Source: Opitutus sp. GAS368
GTDB taxonomy: Bacteria > Verrucomicrobiota > Verrucomicrobiia > Opitutales > Opitutaceae
DNA length: 5,314 bases
NCBI GenBank assembly: GCA_945862035.1
Contig: CAMAXB010000219.1
Location: 1 to 5,314, forward strand
Direction of reading: 5' to 3'
How positions within the stretch are numbered: position 1 is the first letter of the stretch; each line of letters begins with the position of its first letter. The position numbers were made by a program, and so were the translations under genes. The notes below the pieces were generated by a model, which had not been told where the DNA came from, did not search any database, and worked only from the letters and a program-made list of their open reading frames with translations. Positions 1-4,678 of this stretch are shown piece after piece.

Positions 1-10
1 CGCCCTGTGA
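1..10 (+). other. Possible 3' end of an upstream gene (last codons and TGA)
   Basis: Bases 8-10 are TGA in the frame that reads GCC CTG TGA, and the GTG start of the lactonase at 7-9 overlaps it as GTGA. This copies the 4-bp overlap style seen at three other junctions in the window, so the stop of a co-transcribed upstream gene may lie here. Only two sense codons are visible, so this is an inference from junction style and says nothing about the product. Confidence 0.35.
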
Positions 11-900
11 TCTCCGCCCGCCTCGAGATCTTTCAGCGGACCCCCGCCCAGCTGGGCGAGGGGCCCTGCTGGCACCCGCGCCGGGAATCCCTGTGGTGGA
101 TCGATATCCCGGGCAAGACGCTCTTCGAGGCAGACCTCCACGGCGGTCCGGTGCGGAAGGTCGCGCTCTCCCAAATGGCCGGATCAATCGCGGTGGCGAG
201 TGACGGCCGGTTCATTTCGGCGCTCCATCGTGGGATCCACCTGATTGATCCCGTCACCGGTTCACTCGAGCGTTTCACCGAGATTCCCGACCACGATCCG
301 ATCAACTTTCGTTTCAATGACGGCAAGGTCGATCCACAGGGTCGCTTCTGGGCCGGCACGCTCGGGCTGAAGGGCCAGCGCGGACAGTCCCGCCTGTTCC
401 GTATCCAGGGCGACCGCTCGGTGGCGGTCATGCTTGAGCATGTCTCCATTTCCAACGGCCTGGCTTGGGCACCGGATGAGCGGACGCTCTACTACGTCGA
501 TTCCCCGACCCGCCAGGTGCAGGCCTTCGATTTCGATGGCAATCAGGGCGTGATCTACGGCGGCCGCGTGGCGATTTCGCTGACCGACCATGAGGGCGTG
601 CCGGATGGCTGCTGCATGGATGCCGAGGGCTGCCTGTGGCTGGCCCACTGGGGTGGCGCCAAGCTAACCCGATGGAATCCGCGGACAGCTGAGTTGCTGC
701 AGACGATTTCCCTGCCCGTGCGCAACGTGACCTGCTGCGCCTTTGGCGGCCCCAAGCTCGACAAGCTGTTTGTGACGACCGCGGTCGATCCGGAGGCGGA
801 TCGCCCCGAGCCCGAGGCGGGCTTTGTGTTCTGTCTGGAACCCGGTGTGAGCGGTCTCGTGCAGAGCCCCTTCCGGCTGCCGTATGGCGACCACCCCTGA
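7..900 (+). CDS. SMP-30/gluconolactonase/LRE family sugar lactonase
   Basis: A 297-residue protein, the full usual length of the SMP-30 (regucalcin/gluconolactonase) six-bladed beta-propeller family. These are cytosolic, divalent-metal-dependent enzymes that hydrolyse aldonolactones to aldonic acids. Visible hallmarks are the N-terminal LGEGP motif with metal ligand E18, RFNDGKVDPQGRFWAGT around residues 102-118 (substrate-side R102 and N104), SNGLAW with metal ligand N150, and VPDG with metal ligand D200. These correspond to E18, N154 and D204 plus R101/N103 of human SMP-30, so the active site looks intact. The GTG start places the metal Glu at residue 18 as in the human protein, and overlaps a possible upstream stop; a start further upstream outside the window cannot be excluded. 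The next gene begins 9 bp downstream. The sugar lactone used cannot be told from sequence. The 605-740 region is unusually Cys-rich (CC at 202-203 and 243-244), with no clear meaning. Confidence 0.93.
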   Translation: MISARLEIFQRTPAQLGEGPCWHPRRESLWWIDIPGKTLFEADLHGGPVRKVALSQMAGSIAVASDGRFISALHRGIHLIDPVTGSLERFTEIPDHDPINFRFNDGKVDPQGRFWAGTLGLKGQRGQSRLFRIQGDRSVAVMLEHVSISNGLAWAPDERTLYYVDSPTRQVQAFDFDGNQGVIYGGRVAISLTDHEGVPDGCCMDAEGCLWLAHWGGAKLTRWNPRTAELLQTISLPVRNVTCCAFGGPKLDKLFVTTAVDPEADRPEPEAGFVFCLEPGVSGLVQSPFRLPYGDHP

Positions 901-909
901 TTTTTCCCA

Positions 910-1860
910 ATGAACCCCCTCAAGGTTAGCGGCGGAGTCTGGTCCGCCACCCCCACACCGCTTGACGAAAACGGTCGCGTCGACGTCGCCTCGGTCGGCC
1001 GCATGATCGACCACCACGTGCGCATGGGCGTGACGGGCATCATGCTCGCCGGCACCTGCGGCGAAGGTCCCTGGCTCGGCGATGCCGAGCGCGAGGCCGT
1101 GGTCCGCGCGGCGGCGGCGGCCAACCGCGGGCGTCTGCGCCTGGCCGTGCAGGTGACCGATAACTCCGCCGTGCGCACCCTGCGCAACATCGAGCAGGCT
1201 GCGAGCTGGGGCGCCGAGATCGCCGTCGTGGCCCAACCCTACTTCTTCCTCAACGGGACCCCCGACCGCCAGCTGTCGTTCTACCGGGACATCGCGCGGG
1301 GCTCCTCGCTCCCCGTCGGCTTCTACGATCGCGGCAAGAACAGCCCGTACCTGATGCCCGATACGCACCTCGACGAGTTGCTCAACGAAAAGTCGATCGT
1401 CCTCGTGAAAGACAGCTCCACGCTGCCGGCCCGCCGCGAACTCTACCTCGCCGCCCGCAAGCGCCGCCCGGATCTGGTGCTCTTCGACGGGGACGAGTTT
1501 GACTGCGTGACCTACCTGACCGCGGGCTACGACGGCGTGCTCCTGGGCGGCGGGATTTTCAATGCCGGCATCGCGCACCGCATGATTCGCGCGGTCCGCG
1601 CGGGCGATGTCGCCGAGGGTGCGCGCCTGCAGGCGCGGATGAACGACCTGATGCTCCGCGTCTACGGCGGTCCGAAGATCGAGTGCTGGATGACCGGTCT
1701 GAAGGAATTGCTCGTGCAGATGGGCATCTTTTCCACGCGGACCAATCTGCTGGGCTACCCGCTGACGGACAGCTGCCGTCTCGCGATCACCGAGGCCGTG
1801 ACGGGTAAGGATGGCCTCGGCTACCGCGAGGATCTCTTCGATCCCGCCCCGACCGCCTAA
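910..1860 (+). CDS. DapA/N-acetylneuraminate lyase superfamily class I aldolase or dehydratase
   Basis: A 316-residue (beta/alpha)8-barrel protein of the dihydrodipicolinate synthase/NAL superfamily, which forms a Schiff base between an active-site lysine and a 2-keto acid such as pyruvate. Visible features are SATPTPL at 12-18, the pyruvate-carboxylate loop GTCGE at 48-52 (GTTGE in classical DapA), QPYFF at 109-113, the catalytic-type tyrosine Y139 in GFYDRGKN, and the Schiff-base lysine K167 in IVLVKDSS. The GxxxG-type loop near 209-216 (GVLLGGGIF) also fits. The Arg that in true DapA binds the semialdehyde carboxylate is not in its usual context, and the gene sits beside a sugar lactonase, so lysine biosynthesis is unlikely. 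A 2-keto-3-deoxy sugar acid aldolase or dehydratase is the better reading. The ATG lies 9 bp after the lactonase stop with no Shine-Dalgarno sequence. Substrate is inferred from context only. Confidence 0.9.
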   Translation: MNPLKVSGGVWSATPTPLDENGRVDVASVGRMIDHHVRMGVTGIMLAGTCGEGPWLGDAEREAVVRAAAAANRGRLRLAVQVTDNSAVRTLRNIEQAASWGAEIAVVAQPYFFLNGTPDRQLSFYRDIARGSSLPVGFYDRGKNSPYLMPDTHLDELLNEKSIVLVKDSSTLPARRELYLAARKRRPDLVLFDGDEFDCVTYLTAGYDGVLLGGGIFNAGIAHRMIRAVRAGDVAEGARLQARMNDLMLRVYGGPKIECWMTGLKELLVQMGIFSTRTNLLGYPLTDSCRLAITEAVTGKDGLGYREDLFDPAPTA

Positions 1861-1878
1861 GCCGATCCGCTTCCTTCC

Positions 1879-1962
1879 ATGGCCACGGACTACGCGTACG
1901 TTCCGCCCCTCGCGGACACCAAGCGGCAGGACCTCGTCCTGATCCCGGAGGTCCGGTCATGA
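1879..1962 (+). CDS. Putative 27-residue small protein, or displaced N-terminus of the next gene
   Basis: ATG to TGA, 27 codons, starting MATDYAYVPPLADTKRQDLV. No family is recognised. The case for coding is compositional: by hand count G+C is about 70% at codon position 1, 41% at position 2 and above 90% at position 3, the pattern of the surrounding genes. It starts 18 bp after the aldolase stop, in the same frame as the aldolase, with no Shine-Dalgarno sequence (also absent at 910 and 2532). Its TGA overlaps the ATG of the next gene as ATGA, and its last codons carry the GGAGGT that serves that gene, so its translation should couple to the next ORF. It has no hydrophobic segment or cysteine. 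The alternative is that it is the original N-terminus of the downstream protein, split off by a one-base shift. Confidence 0.5.
   Translation: MATDYAYVPPLADTKRQDLVLIPEVRS
1947..1952 (+). promoter_or_regulatory. Strong Shine-Dalgarno GGAGGT for the 1959 gene
   Basis: GGAGGT sits 6 bases before the ATG at 1959, inside the codons of the small upstream ORF. It fixes the start of the Cys/His protein at 1959 and argues that this ATG is a genuine initiation site, not an internal methionine. Confidence 0.75.
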
Positions 1963-2519
1963 TCGGCTGCTACGATTTCTGCGCCCACTACGAGTGGACC
2001 TTCGCCTGGCTGGACCGCGCGGGCGGGCATCCGCTGGTCCGTTCCTACTGGGACGAGGCGATCAATCACGACTCACAGCGCCACGCCCGCGATCTGATCA
2101 GGCGGGAGGGGATCCCCGGCATGCTTAAGTACTGGGGCCACACCCTCGTCGATGAGTCGCCCAGCCTGGGCTTCACGATCACACACACGGCGGACGTGTT
2201 CCGCGTCGACATGCACGACTGCCCGTCCAAGGGCTTCCTGCTGCGCAACGGGCTCGAAAACTACCGCGACTACTGCGACCACTGCATGGGCTGGACCGGT
2301 CCGATGCTGCGCGACGCTGGTTTCACGGTCGATCACGAGCACAATCACCGCGGCCAGTGCTGGTCGGAGATCCGCCCGGCCACGACCACAGGGGGACATG
2401 CGCCCGTGGGATCTGTGTCCGGGGAAAAGGACGTACGCCTGCTGCCGGATTGGAATACGGGTGCCACGCCGGTCGATCGCTACGTCAAGGCGACCGATCC
2501 CGATCAGAAGTCCCCCTGA
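1959..2519 (+). CDS. Cys/His-rich protein, possibly L-2-amino-thiazoline-4-carboxylic acid hydrolase-like
   Basis: A 186-residue soluble protein without signal peptide or membrane segment. It resembles, in motif order only, the family annotated as L-2-amino-thiazoline-4-carboxylic acid (ATC) hydrolase: a helical N-terminal part, a VxxHDCP element at 83-89 and a YCDHCMGW element at 105-112, followed by a terminal Cys-containing strand (GQCWSEIR, 132-139). Cysteines are at 4, 8, 88, 106, 109 and 134 and there are many histidines (10, 61, 76, 86, 108, 126, 128, 130), so metal binding or thiol chemistry is possible. Residues from about 140 to 186 are Gly/Pro/Thr-rich with weaker GC at third positions and are probably a flexible tail. 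The start is well supported by GGAGGT at 6-base spacing and the ATGA overlap. It lies directly before the HisD-like gene (12 bp). Most members of this family have no tested function, and ATC hydrolysis should not be assumed. I am confident it is a gene, not of what it does. Confidence 0.8.
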   Translation: MIGCYDFCAHYEWTFAWLDRAGGHPLVRSYWDEAINHDSQRHARDLIRREGIPGMLKYWGHTLVDESPSLGFTITHTADVFRVDMHDCPSKGFLLRNGLENYRDYCDHCMGWTGPMLRDAGFTVDHEHNHRGQCWSEIRPATTTGGHAPVGSVSGEKDVRLLPDWNTGATPVDRYVKATDPDQKSP

Positions 2520-2531
2520 CCGCCGCCCACC

Positions 2532-3830
2532 ATGAAAGTTCTCAAGGAAGGCGGCCACCGGCTCTTCGAGACTGATCCCGAGACCGCCCGCTACGTGGCG
2601 GAGTTGCTGGTCCGCCTGCGTCGCGACGGCATGGATGCGGTGCGCGCGCTGAGCGCGCAGTTCGATGCGTGGTCGCCCAAAAGCTTCGAGCTTTCGGCGA
2701 AGCAGATCGCCGCCGCGGTCGGGGAGTGTCCGCGCCAGCTGCGGACCGACACCGCCTTTTGTCAGGGCAATGTGCGCCGCTTTGCCCGGGCGCAGCTCAG
2801 GATGTTCAAGCCGCTTGAGGTGGAGTCTCCGCGCGGCGTGTGGCTTGGGCACCGGCACATCCCGGTCCATTCCGTGGGCAGCTATGTCCCGGGCGGACGC
2901 TATCCGATGTTTGGCTCGGCTCAGATGAGCATCATTCCCGCGAAGGTGGCCGGCGTGAAATCCGTCATCGCCTGCACGCCTCCGGTGCGGGGGAGTGGCT
3001 ACTACCCGGCGACGATCAATGCGATGAAGCAGGCCGGTGCCGATCGCATCTTCGTGCTCGGCGGCGTTCCGGCCATGGCGCTGATGGCCTTCGGGATGGG
3101 TGAGGTCGATCCGGTCGACATCCTCTGCGGCGCGGGCAACAAGTTCGTCGCCGAGGCCAAGCGCCAGCTTTTCGGCCAGTGCGGCATCGACCTGCTGGCG
3201 GGGCCGACCGAGATCGCCGTGATCGCCGACGATTCGGCGGATCCGGCCCTGGTCGCCTGCGACCTGCTTGGCCAGGCCGAGCACGATCCGGCCAGCGGCC
3301 AGCTCTGCGTCTGCCTCAGCGTCGCCTTCGGTCGCGCGGTGCTCAAGGAAATCGAGCGCCAGCTGCCGGCGCTGCCGACGCGCGAGATCGCCGGCCAGTC
3401 CTGGGCCGCAAACGGCAAGCTCTCCGTGGCACGGGACCGGGACGAGGCGATCCGGATCAGCGATGACTATGCCCCCGAGCACCTCGAACTCCACGTGGAC
3501 GCCCCGGCCTACTATTTCGATCGCCTGCGCAACTACGGTTCACTGTTCATCGGCGAGGAAACGACCGTGGCCTACGGTGACAAAAGCATTGGGACCAATC
3601 ACATCCTCCCCACCAGCCGCTCGGCGCGCTACACGGGCGGCGTCTGGGTGGGCAAGTTTCTCAAGACGGTCACGTACCAACGCATGACGCCCGCCGCCAG
3701 CGTGCGGGTGGGTGAGGTGACCGCCCGGCAGTGCGATGTCGAGCGCATGGCGGCCCATGCGGTGACCGCCCGCGTGCGGGTGGCGCGTTACTCCGCCCAG
3801 CCCGGTCGCCGGAGAAAGAAACACGCATGA
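2532..3830 (+). CDS. Histidinol dehydrogenase (HisD) superfamily NAD-dependent dehydrogenase, HpsN-like
   Basis: A 432-residue protein, full length for the HisD family, whose members oxidise an alcohol through an aldehyde to a carboxylate with NAD+ and a bound zinc. Compared with E. coli HisD, the zinc and catalytic positions are kept: Q248 and H251 (QAEHDP; Q259/H262), E316 and H317 (APEHLE; E326/H327), D350 (YGDKSIGTNH; D360), E404 and H409 (ERMAAH; E414/H419). HisD S237 is T226 here (GPTE). The segments SVGSYVPGGRYP (114-125), VAEAKRQLFG (206-215) and YGDK resemble sulfopropanediol 3-dehydrogenase HpsN and related paralogues more than histidine-biosynthetic HisD. No other his gene is nearby. 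The usual GPGN motif reads GAGN (200-203). The ATG has no Shine-Dalgarno and lies 12 bp after the previous stop; the end overlaps the next gene by ATGA. The C-terminus ends in a basic GRRRKKHA tail. Likely role: oxidation of a C3 or similar diol or hydroxy-aldehyde in a catabolic route; true HisD activity is less likely. Confidence 0.88.
   Translation: MKVLKEGGHRLFETDPETARYVAELLVRLRRDGMDAVRALSAQFDAWSPKSFELSAKQIAAAVGECPRQLRTDTAFCQGNVRRFARAQLRMFKPLEVESPRGVWLGHRHIPVHSVGSYVPGGRYPMFGSAQMSIIPAKVAGVKSVIACTPPVRGSGYYPATINAMKQAGADRIFVLGGVPAMALMAFGMGEVDPVDILCGAGNKFVAEAKRQLFGQCGIDLLAGPTEIAVIADDSADPALVACDLLGQAEHDPASGQLCVCLSVAFGRAVLKEIERQLPALPTREIAGQSWAANGKLSVARDRDEAIRISDDYAPEHLELHVDAPAYYFDRLRNYGSLFIGEETTVAYGDKSIGTNHILPTSRSARYTGGVWVGKFLKTVTYQRMTPAASVRVGEVTARQCDVERMAAHAVTARVRVARYSAQPGRRRKKHA
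3811..3815 (+). promoter_or_regulatory. Weak, distant Shine-Dalgarno-like GGAGA for the 3827 gene
   Basis: GGAGA followed by a purine run (AAGAAA) lies about 11 bases before the ATG at 3827. The spacing is longer than ideal, but together with the ATGA overlap it supports 3827 as the start over the GTG at 3731, which would lie about 100 bp inside the dehydrogenase gene. Confidence 0.45.
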
Positions 3831-4678
3831 AGACGGTCCGTCGCGCCGCCCCGAAGCGGCCCCTGCAGCTCTTTGCCTCGCTCTGGTCCCTGCGGCAGTA
3901 CCCCTCGCTGGAGCGGGAGTGGTCCTGGGCCATCAAGTTCGCAGCGATTCGGGAGGCGGGTTTTGATGGCGTGTTCTCGCCGCCCATCCCGGCGATCGCG
4001 GAGCGCGGGGCGCTGACCTACCTGGCGGTGACGAGTCTCGGGACGGGTTCCGACTGCGCGGCGCCGTTCGCCGCGGCCCGGGCGCTTGGGGCGGTCGCGA
4101 TGGACGTGCAGATCTGCGATCACGACACGCCCTTGGCCCGCGCCGTTGCGGTGGCCAAGCGGATTCGCACCGCGTCCGAGGCGAACGATCTTCCGTTCGC
4201 GATCGAGACGCACCGCGATACGTTTACCGAGACGCCGGAGGCGACCCAGGCCCTCGCCCGCGCCTACCGCGCCGCGACGGGCCAGACGCTGCCGCTCTGC
4301 CTCGATCACTCGCACTTCGCCGTGGTCCGCCACATCGGGGTGGGGAAGCTCTGGCCTCGCCTGCGCGAGCCGGCCTCCCTCCTGCAGGCGGCGAAGCAGA
4401 TCCACCTTCGGCCGTTCAACGGCCACCACTGCCAGATCCCGGCGCTGACCCCGGGCGGCCAGCGGACCCCCGAGTACGTCGACTGGCTTGGCTACGTGAC
4501 GGAGCTCTTCGCCTATGAACAGGCCCGCCGCACGAAGGCACCGCTGCTCGTGGTGGCTGAGTTGGGCAATCAGGCACCGGCCTACCGGCTGAGCTGCTTC
4601 CCGGACAACTGGCGCGACACCCGCCGGGTGGCCGCGGATCTGCGTTCCCTCTGGGACCACGGGAGGCTGCCCGCATGA
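3827..4678 (+). CDS. Xylose isomerase-like TIM-barrel protein (sugar phosphate isomerase/epimerase superfamily)
   Basis: A 283-residue protein fitting the AP-endonuclease-2/xylose-isomerase-like TIM-barrel superfamily: metal-dependent, cytosolic enzymes that isomerise or epimerise sugars, though many members are uncharacterised. Acidic and histidine residues at strand ends form a plausible metal site: E127 in AIETHRDTFTET (125-136), D160 and H161 in CLDHSH, H193 in IHLRPFN (192-198), and E245 in VVAELGNQ (242-249). The N-terminal KFAAIREAGFDGVFSP (37-52) is the usual first-helix pattern (IxxxGFDGV) of this fold. The first dozen residues are basic and probably disordered. The start at 3827 is chosen because it gives the 4-bp overlap with the HisD-like stop; the frame is open upstream to a GTG at 3731, but that would overlap the neighbour by 100 bp and adds an arginine-rich, low-complexity extension typical of shadow translation. 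The end overlaps the next ATG by ATGA. Substrate unknown; a ketose or inosose-type substrate is possible. Confidence 0.8.
   Translation: MKTVRRAAPKRPLQLFASLWSLRQYPSLEREWSWAIKFAAIREAGFDGVFSPPIPAIAERGALTYLAVTSLGTGSDCAAPFAAARALGAVAMDVQICDHDTPLARAVAVAKRIRTASEANDLPFAIETHRDTFTETPEATQALARAYRAATGQTLPLCLDHSHFAVVRHIGVGKLWPRLREPASLLQAAKQIHLRPFNGHHCQIPALTPGGQRTPEYVDWLGYVTELFAYEQARRTKAPLLVVAELGNQAPAYRLSCFPDNWRDTRRVAADLRSLWDHGRLPA
4662..4666 (+). promoter_or_regulatory. Shine-Dalgarno GGAGG for the SDR gene at 4675
   Basis: GGAGG lies 8 bases before the ATG at 4675, within the last codons of the TIM-barrel gene. With the ATGA overlap it fixes the SDR start and suggests translational coupling. Confidence 0.75.

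Noticed and set aside
898..909. T-run TTTTT after the lactonase stop as a terminator
   Set aside because: No stable GC-rich hairpin directly precedes it that would not also destroy the tight operon spacing; the next gene starts 9 bp later.
664..1578. 304-codon open frame on the - strand across the lactonase and aldolase genes
   Set aside because: It is a His/Val/Gly-rich shadow of two recognised genes without its own family motifs or ribosome site.
910..1860. Lysine-biosynthesis dihydrodipicolinate synthase (dapA)
   Set aside because: The active-site loops differ from DapA and the neighbours are catabolic, so only superfamily membership is claimed.
1861..1958. Promoter or riboswitch in the 98-bp gap before 1959
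   Set aside because: No convincing -35/-10 pair, no clear hairpin with a U-run, and most of the gap shows codon periodicity of the small ORF.
2152..2535. Alternative + strand frame inside the Cys/His protein gene, including an ORF from 2357
   Set aside because: Translations are Arg/Ser/Thr-rich with no motif, typical out-of-frame products of GC-rich genes.
2073..3494. 473-codon open frame on the - strand across the HisD-like gene
   Set aside because: It lies antisense to a well-supported enzyme, spans two sense genes and their junction, and its translation has no recognisable motif. Long antisense frames are expected where sense codons end in G or C.
3731..3826. GTG at 3731 as an earlier start of the TIM-barrel protein
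   Set aside because: It would overlap the dehydrogenase gene by about 100 bp and add an Arg/Gly-rich extension; the ATG at 3827 gives the same ATGA junction used elsewhere.
3788..4660. 290-codon open frame on the - strand opposite the TIM-barrel gene
   Set aside because: The sense strand carries clear metal-site motifs; the antisense translation is low-complexity and unlike any family known to me.
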